Shown piece after piece: positions 10,556-22,651 of a stretch of 64,000 bases of DNA. Under the pieces are notes generated by a model. It was given only the letters and a program-made list of their open reading frames with translations, was not told the origin of the DNA and made no database searches. Source of the DNA: Medicago truncatula. Its lineage: Eukaryota > Streptophyta > Magnoliopsida > Fabales > Fabaceae. The stretch is taken from NCBI RefSeq assembly GCF_003473485.1, contig NC_053043.1:5280001-5344000 (forward strand), in the 5' to 3' direction. Each line of letters opens with the position of its first letter. The first letter of the stretch is position 1. The translations under genes were made by a program, and so were the position numbers.

Positions 10556-12297
10556 TATTCTTCAATTAATATGAAATGAAATCATTTTTTTTTTCCAAAG
10601 GGGTTTATTAGCAATAACATAGAAACACGAAACTGGGTTAACTTGGCCCAATACTGAGGCAGGACAAGAGTCCATTGTTAATCACACCCCATATTTTCAT
10701 ACAGAAAGTTGTTATTTGAACAATAAAAATATATCATATTTTAGACATAGTTTGGGCATCCCCCTAATCTTATCCTAGAGAGACATGGTGTGGATGATAA
10801 TCTGATATTTAAACTTGGCTATTAACATTCTTTGTAACTCTTGATTAAGAGTAGTGTATGGTGATACGTGTGGACTTGAAGATTTGGATACATATCTGAT
10901 TACACACACATTCATAAAAATGAATATCACATAATTATTTAAGAAACACTCATTATTTAATTATTAATTTTTTTTAATTTTCTCTTTTTTTGAGTGTGAC
11001 CAAAACTTTGTGTCCATATAAGAATTATTGAGTTGGGTCGCAAATGCTTGTAATATCAATTGGGTTCGTTAATAAACTAGGTTTAGAGGTTTATGTAAAC
11101 GTGAGGCGTCACACCATGTAAATCTTTGTGTCTCATTTAGTTGTATGTCAGAGTTTTCTCGAACAATAAGTGTTGGTTTGACAAAAACATGAGAGAAAAC
11201 AAAATATGTATACTTTTTTTTTTATATTTTGTCAAATTGACACTGATAAGCACCCTCGCTGACATTATAATAAAAGGATCTCTGAACTTGTATACTTATG
11301 TCAGTCATTGTTAAATTTTGTTCATATTTTCAAGTACTAATGTAGTATTATTTGTAAATTTCTTATATGTGACTTTTTTGGTACCTGTGAGAACATTTTT
11401 ATTTATTGAGCACAAAGAAAAAGTGATTTTAGTGTATTTTATGGTAGCCTCCCTAGTAGGTTTAGATTCCAATTAAATTAACCCTTCCCAACTCTCCGCC
11501 GCAAAGGTGGAAGAGATGCATGACATGAGTGCAAGCAAGCAACTCCCTTAAACCAAGTTCAATGAGCTGCTTTTCTCAAGTACTAGAATTTTGAGAATCC
11601 ATCAATCAAAAAACTTTTTTAAATATATTAGTAATGTGTTTCTCCGGAACTAGACACGAAGGGAATTTCCCAATGAGTCAAAATGATTCACTCCACCATC
11701 CATTTAAATAATAATTAGGCACCCTCGTATTCCCTTGAAAGAAAAAGGTTACTAGTAGTTAATCATCAATTAGACTTGAATTAGCTGCATTGAGAATTAG
11801 TACTTTTCTTTTTTCATGTTGTTAATTATGTATGTGTAGAATACAATAATGTTAATTAACTGAAGAAGCTGGTTTAGACCTCATGTGTTTGTTTCAATAG
11901 GCCTTAATCATACCACACGTGGTGCACCAATTTTATCTCGACCTTTTATGTTTGTTTCTATAAAATCTACTAATATACAAGATGATGAATTATGGTCAGT
12001 GACCACACATGGATTTGATTTGGATGGGGCCTTAATTTTATCAACTTATTGTCTACTACTTATAGCATCTTTATATGATTAGTCCCCTATAAAGTTTGGG
12101 AAATGGAAGATAAGCCCTTTAAAAGATAACTTATCATAAAAAGTTTTATAGTTTATAAATAAAAGCGTGCTAATTATCTTTTGTCGTATCTACAATAGGA
12201 AAAGTGGAGTAATTTTTTATTTTGATAAAAAGGAAAAGTTTGCATTATATTATATGATTTGGGTTTAATTGTTTAATCATACAGTTCACTTCATATA
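10556..12297. other. Intergenic DNA without a recognised feature
   Basis: AT-rich, with only short chance open frames such as one at 11885-12082. I see no domain, no signal peptide and no repeat ends. Confidence 0.55.
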
Positions 12298-12306
12298 TAA
12301 TTGTTT

Positions 12307-12702
12307 GGCCAAATATCTCCTCGGATCCTTTAAGTTTTATGTTTGTTTCAGATAAATCATTTAAGTTTCGAAGGTTTCAGATAGGTCCTTTAAGTTTGAA
12401 GTTTGTTTCGGATAGATCCTTTAAGTTTCTAAGGTTTCAGATAGGTCCTTTAAGTTTCTAAGGTTTCAGATAAATCCTTTAAGTTTCTAAGGTTTCAGAT
12501 AGGTCCTTTAAGTTTCGAGTTTGTTTCAGATAGGTCATTTCTATCAACCATTGATAGAAAAGACCTATCTGAAACAAACTCGAAACTTAAAGGACCTATC
12601 TGAAACCTTAGAAACTTAAAGGACCTATCCGAAACAAATTCGAAACTTAAAAGACCTATTTGAAACCTTGGAAATTTAAAGGACCCAAAAAGATATTTGG
12701 CC
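12307..12702. mobile_element. Fold-back MULE-type MITE with internal tandem units
   Basis: The ends are GGCCAAATATCT and its complement AGATATTTGGCC. A perfect 9-bp target duplication TAATTGTTT flanks the element (12298-12306 and 12703-12711), the mark of Mutator-like transposition. Almost the whole element is a long hairpin. The left arm is built of repeated units of the form GGTCCTTTAAGTTTCTAAGG/TTTCAGATA, and the right arm carries the complementary units. The turn is at about 12541-12560 (CTATCAACCATTGATAG). No coding capacity. Confidence 0.88.
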
Positions 12703-12711
12703 TAATTGTTT

Positions 12712-14717
12712 AGTAATCCATTGAAGTTTTTTTTGTAAAAGAAAATCCTTTCAATCATTCAATGGGTTAGTAAGAAGATTTGGTGACATAGACTTTTTTA
12801 TAAAGTTAAAACAGTTAGTCAAATTGAGATTTGTTGCGATAAATGGGTAATGATTTCATCTTGTTGCATGAGCATTAATAATCGGGTGATGCTAGCTTAT
12901 GGGCTACACGTACATATTAAAAAATTTAAAGCAGAGATTATGTATTAAAAAAAAAAAAAAAACTTTAGTAGAATTGAAAGCATGATTTTTAAAACAATTT
13001 TTTATTTACATGTTTCTTAACTTGTGTATTAATGTCACATGTTTACATGATTAACACCAAAACATCACAAGTTTACATTTGTGTAACATCGAATGTATTT
13101 GGAGTATTCAAATTTGATTATCATGGTCCATGTTCTCATATGCCACATGTCACAATATGAATGTTTTGGTTACATCTTCCACACAGACTACTAGTGTAAT
13201 TTCATTGGTAACGGTCACTTTTCCTTTTTCTTAAATTTCCACTATCTCATGTCATTATTTTTCCTTGTAGAATGATTTTACTAACTGCAATGCCACTTTC
13301 CATTGGACCACCGGTAATGATAAGTCTAATATAATAGAGCATTCTCCTTTTTTGGCAAAGATTAATTAGAAAGGAACAGCACTTGAAGACAAATATCCCA
13401 AACCCTTAGAAAACCGTTATTTTCTCTTAACATGTATTGGTGAATAATAGAGCAAGCAATATTTATTAAAAGTCATGTGAATTGGCTAAGAAAGAACTTC
13501 AGGATTATGTGGTCCATAACAGAACATATATCAGTTGCAACAATTTGAGTGTCCAAAGAGAACCATGTTTAGATCAAAACTCAGTCAAGTCCATTTCTTC
13601 ATGCATAGAAAATTGGAGCATTTAATTAAAATTTCACATATCAGACCTATGTTAAAAATTATTCCATAAATGAAAAGTCCTATGTGATTTTGATTTGTCC
13701 TTTTTGTTCGGAAAATTGTAATTGTAAATAATTTCATTCATAGTTATTGAAGTGTATTGATACATAGTTATTGTTGGAACCTGGTTGATAACTTTTTGAG
13801 GTGTAGAGTTGAAAAGTTCCGGTGTATAACATATATATATTTTTTTTAATAAAATGGATGATATACATATAAGACTCACTTAAGTGTCTAAAGTAAGAGC
13901 TCCATTGTGGATGCAAAGATGATATATACAATTGTTCACTATCATTATATTTTTTGTTAATTTAAGTATTTCATTTGCTTCAAACTATAAGTTGTTTTGG
14001 GAAAAATTATAAGTCGTTTTACACTATCAATAAAATATTAATGTTATTTTTCTACGATACATTTAACTATTTATTATTTTTTTTCTTTTCAATTCTTTAA
14101 TTTATCTTTTCAAAATGACTCAACACCAAATTAATTAGATTTCTTAATTTATTTGAAATTGCCAAAACTAACTTATTTGGGACAAAGTGGGTAAATCACA
14201 AACTACAAATCACAAAGAGAGAAAAACAACAATGAAAAAGTTGTACTAGCGGTTTATTGATTTCCTGTCTGGGAGTGTTTTGCTTATCTTAAAGGAGTGT
14301 GATTCTTGCAAGTTGTAGGGCACAAACAATCAATTTAGTACTGTGATTGTACATCAAAAGCATGTCTGTGTGGATGGGTTGTTTCACACCTCCCCTTGTA
14401 CACCACATGAAACTTTTGGAATAAAACGAGTAATCCAAATGTAGTTTTTGAAAATTGACTAATCAGCATTTGAGTGCATGAAATTGTTGGTTTTAATAAC
14501 TTTTCATAACAAATAAGTTAGTTAATTGAGTTGGATAGACTCAATTCGTAGCAAATCAAAATTTGAATTCTGACTAACGTTTACGTTTTTTTGTCGAACA
14601 ATGTCTTTGATAAAAATCTAGCTGAAAAAATTGATTCAGTTAATGCAAATTATTTTTTTAAGAACAAAACAAATAGAGCCAGTTATTTTTTTTTTTTAAG
14701 AAATAGTAGAGTGGTAT
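12712..14717. other. Intergenic DNA without a recognised gene
   Basis: AT-rich. Two overlapping minus-strand frames near 13650-13930 are too short and too low in complexity to support. No transposon ends noticed. Confidence 0.55.
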
Positions 14718-16321
14718 TCTACTTACTATATTATAAAATTAAATGCCTATGATTTTACCATTTTGCCCCTAAAAGGGGCATTTTTGTAATTTCCTATTGA
14801 TGGGGTGTGGTTAGTGCCACCTCATCATTTTAGGGTGCATTTCCCATTTTGCCCCTCACCATTTTTTTTAATTATTTTATAATTTTTATATTTTTAATAA
14901 CTTTTAACTATTTTTCAATTTTTTCACCCAAATTCAGTTGCTTCTACATTGTCGTTGTGGAAGATTAATGTATCGTTTGACCCGACATTTTTTTCCAACT
15001 TCTCTACATTTTTAAGGAGAAGTCAAGTCAAACACACTATCAATTATTTTAATTTCAATATTGTTTAATCAGCACAACCTTACAAATATTTTTATTCACG
15101 CTGTCATTTAATGATACCAAATACTTCTATTTTCTTTCTTAAACCTCGCGAATATACACACACACATTGATGTTTAGAGTAATATTTTATGTCCGTCTGT
15201 TTGTGTTTTTGTTACGCTGATGCATATAATTTTTTTTAGTGTTGCTTGGTCGAGTGCTACCTCATCGATTTTTTTTTAACTATTTTCCAATTTTTATATT
15301 TTTAAAAACTTTTAACTATTTTCCAATTTTTTTATTTTTAACTATTTTTCAATTTTCTCCCAATTCAGTTGCTTCTACACTGCCGTTGTGGGAGATTAAG
15401 ATACCGTTTGACCCGACTTTTTTTTTACTTCTCTACATTTTTAAGGAGAAGTTAGGTCAAACACATTATTAATTAAGTACTTACTACAAATGAACTTTTT
15501 TTAATGCATAAAATTGAATGGAATGAGCTTTGGCCAAAAGTTGTTGAATGCCACTTTAAAAAACTACTTCTCGACAATATATTTCACAAGCACCTCTTTT
15601 CAACTCACGCTGGAAACCTTTTCTTTTATTTTTTTAATATTATATTTCAATATGTTTTCTTTTCGTATAACTTTATTTATTTTTTTTGAACCATTCCATT
15701 TAATTTTATTATCTTTTTTTTAAAAGAATTTTATTATCTTTTTATCACTTATATATTTAATTTCAATATTGTTTAATCATCACAACCTCACAAATATTTT
15801 TATTCACGCTGTCATTTAATGATACCAAATATTTTTATTTCCTTTCTTCAACCTCGTGAATATACACACACGCACAAGTCGTTTCCAAAAATATGCACGT
15901 TCAAGTCGTTTCCAAATAAAGATTTGGTGTTCATGATTCGCACTTTCAAGAGATCACCTTAACTCTGATCCTAGACTAGATTATCTTCACTCACCAATGT
16001 TACTTCTTTGTTTGATTTCATTTGATGTGAATATGAGTATCAATCATTTTTTAGTAACTCTATAACAACAACTCTCTTTTTTATAATTTTGGATAATATG
16101 TAAATTCACACATCATTGGTTCCTTTATTGGTTCCAATTGTTTTCATCCTAAATATTATGTCAATTTCTAATCTCATAAACTGATTATATGCTCTCTTAA
16201 TCAGCACATACATATTTTATGATGAATCACAATGTTCCGTCGTTTTAACATCTCTTCTTTCAAAGAGTTTTTTTTATCGAATACGTTATTGAACCCGTGC
16301 GAAGCACGGGTTTGTAACTAG
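14718..16321. mobile_element. Non-autonomous Helitron
   Basis: The 5' end begins TCTACTTACTATATTATAAA. The 3' end carries the diagnostic hairpin CCCGTGC-GAA-GCACGGG (16294-16310), a short spacer, and then CTAG followed by host T, the Helitron terminus. There is no terminal inverted repeat, as expected. No Rep/helicase coding sequence is present, so it needs a helper. Inside, a block of about 300 bp (14870-15170) is repeated in diverged form in 15265-15870, with extra sequence inserted in the second copy. The exact 5' base is less certain than the 3' end. Confidence 0.85.
14870..15870. repeat. Diverged direct duplication inside the Helitron
   Basis: Phrases such as TTCAGTTGCTTCTACA, CGTTTGACCCGAC, CTCTACATTTTTAAGGAGAA and TTCACGCTGTCATTTAATGA occur once near 14935-15110 and again near 15365-15820 in the same order. 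About 280 bp of unrelated sequence (near 15480-15760) separates the parts of the second copy. Confidence 0.75.
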
Positions 16322-17234
16322 TTCTAGCTGAAAAAATTCCAACACAGATTATTGCAGTAATCTTAGAACTATAATCAATAATTGATTCACTAACTCTCTT
16401 TGTTTGTTAGCATAATGACAACCAAAATCATTCATGTCGATTCTTAAAAATCAGCAACAACCGTGATCAGTACCTTGAATGACTAGCAATTATGGATCAT
16501 TAGCTACCAAAAACTTCAGAACCTATCCTAGATCATAAGAAGAATAATCAACTTTATAAAAATCACTTAATTTTGTCATGTATATGTTTCATTGGTCGAT
16601 CACTTGGTTTAATATTTTGGGAAAATGAAAGTATTATCACATTTTCCTAAAAATATTTTTTAATGTTTGACGACTCGTTTTAATTCTTGAAGAAAAGTTG
16701 AATATTCAATTTTCTAAGTGAATAAATAAAAGCAGTTCAGTCCTAATACAAAATAAATTGGAACAATTTAGTCTCTACATGATCAACTATTAGAAAATTG
16801 ATTTTTATTATAATGATATCATTTTAAAAAAGACAATTAGGTCTCCTAACAGTAATTTAAAAGAGACAATATGTTTTTGACAATAATTAAAAATGGGGAA
16901 ATTGATCCTAACAAAAGAAAATATTCATAAATAGTTCTTTCATCTTAGAACCAAAAAAAAAAAAAAATGATTTTTTGAATGTAAAAGAAGAAAAGAACAT
17001 GAGCTATTGATTTAAAAAAAAATTGTTCATTTTTAATTATTTTCAGGGATCGAATTGTCCCTTTTTAATTATTTACGAAGACAATTGTCCATATTTTTCT
17101 CATTATGCCTACAAATATGAGCACAAGTCACACATTCATTTCACACACCTTTGGCAAATGACAACCATTGAAAAGTCTAACCGAGTTCTTCAATATGTTG
17201 GCTCATTTCATATATCACATCTTCTCTAACATCA
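16322..17234. other. Intergenic DNA without a recognised feature
   Basis: AT-rich flank between the Helitron and the LINE insertion. Nothing supported. Confidence 0.5.
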
Positions 17235-17243
17235 ACACTCTAG

Positions 17244-17686
17244 CAGTTCTAAAGTCTAGTGGGCCGATCACTTTTAATTTGAGATCGGGAGTCTGCTCTT
17301 TGGTTCAAGTTGGTTTTCGGGCTTTTGTTTTGTGCTTTTTCGGTGGATCGGAGGTCGAGAGGTTGTGGAAGCTGCATGTTCATTCGGTTTGGAGCTTTTC
17401 GAATGTGGCTCAGTTTGGGTGTTGAAGTCTGAGAGTTTTTTGAGGGGTGTTCTTTGGGTGAGTAGTGACGATGGGTGGTTGTGGATACTGTGTTTACAGT
17501 GTTTGTTTCTGTTAAGGTGTCCGTCTTAGGTGGTGATGTGTTTTGGTGGGTTTATCTTCATGAGCTTTGTTTGGAGGTTATGGTGTACCGTCTATATGCG
17601 GCACCATTTGTATCTATTTCGTCCATACCTTACGTCTTGCGAGGATGACGTTTAATAATATTTGCTGATTCAAAAAAAAAAAAAAA
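17244..17686 (+). mobile_element. 5'-truncated LINE (non-LTR retrotransposon) with poly(A) tail
   Basis: A GT-rich block much less AT-rich than its surroundings ends in TTAATAATATTTGCTGATTC followed by about 15 A's. The same 9-10 bases, ACACTCTAG, stand before the block (17235-17243) and after the poly(A) (17687-17695), which is target-primed insertion. The TTTGCTGATT-poly(A) ending is typical of plant LINE 3' ends. At about 440 bp, only the 3' non-coding end was copied. The open frames inside match nothing I know. A SINE is less likely because no Pol III A/B boxes are evident. Confidence 0.8.
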
Positions 17687-17695
17687 ACACTCTAG

Positions 17696-18525
17696 TATTC
17701 TACAGTTGTTTCTAATGTCGCCCTAATTTACCATGAAGGTTCAAGATGAACTTTTACCGAGAACCAACACGATCATCATCATCCCAATACGTTATTCATT
17801 TTAAATGTTCATAGATCATTTCTCTTATTTTTCTATTTCGAATCTAGAGGACAAGTTGACCGATTGGTACAAAGTGAAAGTCAACAAAAAGTTAATACTA
17901 TATTGGGTATTTCACTTTAATGAATTAAACTGATCTAATTGTGAAAACTTGTGGGGTACGGTAAACTGCAAAATAAAAAATGTATATCCATATGATTCCA
18001 TCCATGACTCCATTAATTATAGTAGAGAGTTGAAATGGGACAAAATGACATGTGCAGAAAAAGCATCCGATGCCATATAACGGTGCAACAATGAGATACT
18101 ATCGAAAATGAACGGAATTCAAAACATTGATATTACGAACAAGAATGCAGCTACCTTTGTAATTTCGTCACAGGTAGAGATCAAAGTGTGACATTAATGC
18201 AAACCTGCAAAGTTGAGTAGCCAGTGCCACCTACCAATAATTCCATGGAAATTGGCCAAGTAGATAAAAACAACTGTCTTTTAGGGTATGCCATATTTTG
18301 TTATGTAATTGGCTCTCTCTTTCCACATTATTTTGGTAGGCGGTAGTTCTACTAGGTAGTATACACATCAACTAGGGCCATTGAAAATGAATACTATACT
18401 TTTAATACATTACTTACTTTTGGTCCAGATGCATAATCACTCTTTATGGTGACATTATAGAGAAAGAAATTCATGGTGGATCATTTATTATATGATGATG
18501 GAGAAGAAAGGTAGAATTTGTTATA
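17696..18525. other. Intergenic DNA without a recognised feature
   Basis: No coding frame of note and no repeat boundaries seen. Confidence 0.5.
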
Positions 18526-18811
18526 TTTCGTTCTTAATTATGAGATCCTTTTGAGAATTTTTTTTGTTCCTTTTTATAAGACCTCTTTTCTATTTTCAAC
18601 TACATTATTATTTCTTTACATACATGTCCCTATTTATTATACATCTTTTTCTTCAATCAGCAATAAATAGAATGTTGAAAACATAAGCCAACCCTCTTTC
18701 TTAAAGGATAAAATTGTAAAAACAATAGTAATTACAAACATATTTAATACAAATATTCACTATCTTAATTTCCGTTATTTTTTCAAAAAAGCCTTATAAT
18801 TAGGGACGAAG
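18526..18811. mobile_element. Probable Stowaway-like MITE, diverged
   Basis: The left end TTTCGTTCTTAATTATGAGA and the complement of the right end CCTTATAATTAGGGACGAAG form an imperfect inverted repeat of the CTCCCTCCGTCCCTAATTATAAG family, with TA at each flank. The interior is AT-rich. More decayed than the copies at 35130 and 43483. Confidence 0.5.
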
Positions 18812-19360
18812 GTAGTAGTTTATAAACTTGTATGAATAAAAAGATTTTTTTTTTTTTTATAATCATCATTTTCTTAGGAGTTCATAACATTCTTTTTATT
18901 AGCTTATAACTTTTTTATCAAACTAATTCAAATAGTTTATAAGTTATCATTTTTTTTCTTTCAATTTTTTCATGTTATTAGATTAAAAAATAAATATTAA
19001 TTAAACATATATTTTTTAACCAAATAATTAAATTCAATTGGTTTATGAACTTCATTAAATGATGAATTGTTTGAAAGAACCTAAGTTCGATTTTTGGTGG
19101 AACAATTCTTGATTAGATTATACTTATCTTAAAATCGAACTTCGAATTATCATGACCCTCTTTATGTGAGAATTGAAAGGTTAACATTTTTTTACGTCAT
19201 TTCATATGTATAAGCTAGTTCAATCACTGTTTTTAACAAATACTATAAATTTAATTAAATAGTTTATCAATTGTCGCTATTAACTAACTTATCAATTATA
19301 TACTCTTCATCAACTATTAGATAACTACTATGATTCATGATAGAACAATAAAATCTTATT
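18812..19360. other. Intergenic DNA without a recognised feature
   Basis: AT-rich spacer; nothing supported. Confidence 0.5.
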
Positions 19361-19363
19361 TAA

Positions 19364-19925
19364 TTCCGCTGTTTGGTGCACCGGTAGGAAATGATAAATT
19401 AAACTTGTTGTTAATCCTATCCTATTGGCTCTTTGTTATTTTTATCCTTTGTTTTAGCTGGGTTACGAACTTGATAGGAAAACATAAAACTACTTTCACG
19501 TGTAGCCTTTCCCTTCCTGTTCCCTCGTCTTCTCTGGCATCTGAAGCACAAACCGCCCACCACAACTCTTCTCCTCTTTCATCCCGACGACCATGCCACT
19601 CTCCCGCTGTGCCACCGACCTATCTCCGACAGCGCCGCTCAATCTCCTCCTCCCCTTCATTAACGTTTTTCAGTTTCTTTGTTCCAATATTTTCAAGATC
19701 AAAATCATTTGCTTGTGTGTCTCAATTATGTTTGTTCCCAATTTTAACATATCAAACCCCTTGCTTGTGTTCCCAAAATAATGTTATCGTGTTTCTTATC
19801 ATGTGTTGCCCCCAAACACACGATAGGATAATGTCTATCATGTCACTATCATATCATATCATATCTTTATTTAGTTTTTTATCATATCATATCTCTATTA
19901 TATCTTGTGCACCAAACAGACTCTA
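19364..19925. mobile_element. Tourist-like MITE carrying a GC-richer gene-like segment
   Basis: CTGTTTGGTGCAC on the left pairs with GTGCACCAAACAG on the right. TAA flanks both ends (19361-19363 and 19926-19928). The right end, CAAACAGACTCTA, matches that of the MITE at 4155-4635. The inner edge is full of ATCATATC units as in that element. The middle (about 19490-19670) is distinctly richer in C and in CG dinucleotides (CCGACGACC, CCGACAGCGCC). It looks like a captured 5' piece of a plant gene. The 205-codon open frame that spans it is probably fortuitous. Confidence 0.65.
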
Positions 19926-19928
19926 TAA

Positions 19929-21144
19929 GTTTATCCACTTTAACTAAGGTGACCACTGGTATAACTAACTTTCACATATTTAGTGATATTATTATGTGTA
20001 TTAGCACTATCTTTGTTTCAAATGAAATTATTTTCTTTTTTACAATGACAGATTCTAATAAAATAACTTTTTTTGTTTTTTTTTTTGGTTACAATAACTT
20101 TTTTTGTTTACATTCTAATGAAATGACTTGATATATACCGCTTATTTAGAAAAATAGGATTAAGTATTTTTTTTTCCTTATAGAAGAGTAAATATTTTTT
20201 TGATTTTTTTTTACTTGATATCGCTTACAATGTACCGTAACTATGTACGTAGTTTTCTTTAATTTTTGTGCAAACTTTTAAATTAGAAAAATCACGTCAA
20301 AAACATTGTTTCCTTTTTCTACAAGAAACTTCTTCCCATCCTTTTTCTACTGAAACTTTTTTTTTTGCTAAAAATTTGTTCTCCCATAACTTCATAATCA
20401 AAATGAGTATGGTGCACACATAATGCGTATATACGTGGAAAGACCGTGACATAAGATTTCCCTTTTCCAATTCTAATTTATAATTATATCATTCATATGG
20501 CAATATGGAATTCCCTCGAAAAAGAAAAAAAAAGGCAGTATGGAAAGTATGTATATATATCATGGAAAATTTTGATGTGATGTCATGATTTTAGTTGAGC
20601 AAATATTTGTTAGTCAATTAAAAATTTGATCAAATATTTGAACTTTTTCAAGCGGCATCAAGGCTTTGTTGTACTATAAAATACTCAAGCAATTCCAAAT
20701 TGAAATAAAGTCTACTCTAACTCAAAAAAGCATGAGAAAGAAAAAAAAAAGTACAACTACAAAACAAACAACAACATAGAATTTCAACGGGACGGGTTTA
20801 TTGGCCCCCCCTACCAATTCAGAATCTACAAACACCCAATTATTAATGTTTCTTTCAAATGAATAATAAAATGAATGTGTCCAAAATAAAATATATTTTT
20901 TCATATTTTAATTTTATGTATTACACTTAGGTCACCATCATTTACTCTATATCTATGTTAATCCAATTCTAAATTTTTTCAAATACTAAATATAAGACTA
21001 CTCTTCAAATAGAAATTCAAACATTAGTTTATGATGTTATATGAGACAAAGATGTTACTCTAAATTCAATCTTATTGATTTTTGTGATATTTCTTTAATG
21101 TATGTTTCAGACCGACTCAAGGTTCAATCCCTCAGGATCCACTT
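19929..21144. other. Intergenic DNA without a recognised gene
   Basis: AT-rich with several T/A runs. A 60-codon minus frame at 20722-20904 is low complexity and not supported. Confidence 0.5.
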
Positions 21145-21321
21145 TTAAAGTATACACAATCCAAAAACTGATCCATTTGATATAAGATTCTTGCAAATTT
21201 GTAACGCCTCGACGTCAATGTCTTCCAAGTACAGCCGTTGAACATGACCAACGAAGGGCATCGTTCGTAACGATTCTTCCTTTACTTTGAAACAACTCCT
21301 CATCGACGCTGAGTAAATACC
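21145..21321 (-). other. Coding-like minus-strand segment of unknown family
   Basis: This stretch is CG-dinucleotide-rich and non-repetitive, unlike its surroundings. It reads on the minus strand as a 58-codon open frame whose internal Met begins MRSCFKVKEESLRTMPFVGH and continues with VQRLYLEDIDVEALQICKNL. A stop precedes it directly, so it would be an exon or a gene fragment. I do not recognise the family. The neighbouring minus frame is also open for about 43 codons, which weakens the case. It lies about 1.3 kb upstream of the STICHEL-like start on the other strand. Confidence 0.3.
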
Positions 21322-21689
21322 TTACTCCCACAACAATGCAATGTACCCACTCTATATCTCAAAACTTCTCACTCATTTCTTGTTTAGTAACTTGAGCATC
21401 AAAGTGTTTGCATGTCCATTAAAACTCTATCCGATTCGATCTGCCTTCTTGTCTACTGAGATAAATAAATATGTGAAATAAATTAAAATTACAGAACTAG
21501 GTAAATAATAAATATGATTGATGGGGTATATTCAGTCAATTCAAAGATTTATATAGAAAAGGAAATAAAATATTACTGTAATTCACAATATATAATATGC
21601 AATGTTTTAACTATATGCATGCTACTAGCATATGGACACACCGCTTTATTGGCAGTGTGTGTCCTCTGTCCCAGAATTGTGTCTCAACG

Positions 21690-22651
21690 GATCTTACAAC
21701 CCCCATACCCTCACCACCCTCTCTCACTGTCTCACTCACTCTCTCTCTAACCTCTGTTTTTTCTTTCTCTCTCTAAAACCAAACCATGGTTTTTTGAACT
21801 ACAACTATCATTTTCTTTCCTAAACAACAAACTCCTCGTGAACTGCATGTGAACCTTGTTCTTTAGAGATCTGGTTCCTTAATTACTACTACAAACAAAC
21901 GGTGTCACCTTTTCTTCTCATGTTTCAGGTGATTCAACTGTTTTTTTCTTTGCTTTTTTTCTCACTTTTTTTGTACCCTTTTGGAAATGTTGCTACTTCA
22001 TGTTCTTCATTAACACTCTTTCTCATTTTCAGCTTTGAGATAATGGGGTCTTCTCTTTTTCTCTTCTCTTTGCTTTTGTAGCATCAAAATTGTGTCTTGC
22101 TTGGTGGAAGTGGTTGCAGAAGCAGCGACACTCTGGTTTGGTTCTTAAAGTTCGTTTTTTTGGAGTTTTGTTTGGTTCAATGGATTTGTTGAAGTTTTGG
22201 GAAGTGTTTTTTTTTTTGGAAGTTTTTGGTGAATATTGATGATTCATAATAAAGGGTGTTCTATTATTGGGCTAAATCTTGGTGTGGTGATTCTCTCTCA
22301 GTGTTAGTAATCCATAATTCAGCCGGTAGCTAAGTAAAATCTGACAAAAAATTGTTTCATCCAGGAATCGAACTCGTTTTATTTTATTTTATGGAGTAAT
22401 TGAACATGAGAGTCGCTGTTTTCTTTTTTGGTGAGTTTTAATTCTAGCCCTTGTTTTGGCGTTTCTGATGAGTAATTAATGAGTGTTCTAGATTAAGCAT
22501 TTTTTTTGTTTGTATTTGTTTTTGTTTTAAATTTTTGTTGCCATAATTATGAAATATTGGCACAGTTAAAGGCAAAAATGAGATATTTTCTGGTTTGTTT
22601 CATTAATTTAGAAGATATTGTGGTGTCAGTAGGGTTGGTGATGTTCTGATC
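21690..22651 (+). promoter_or_regulatory. Probable 5' untranslated region and leader of the STICHEL-like gene
   Basis: A CT-rich tract (CTCTCTCACTGTCTCACTCA and on, about 21720-21775), typical of plant core promoters and 5' UTRs, is followed by about 900 bp rich in T and G without a long frame. AG and GT dinucleotides would allow a leader intron, but the exact transcript start and splicing cannot be read from the sequence. Confidence 0.4.

Noticed and set aside
12307-12702. CRISPR-like array impression from regularly repeated units
   Set aside because: The units are contiguous, diverged and mirrored in a hairpin, flanked by a 9-bp target duplication, in plant nuclear DNA. It is a transposon.
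19330-19947. 205-codon open frame
   Set aside because: It runs across both ends of a MITE and is rich in Ser/Phe/Ile from ATCATATC repeats. No domain or start context supports a gene.
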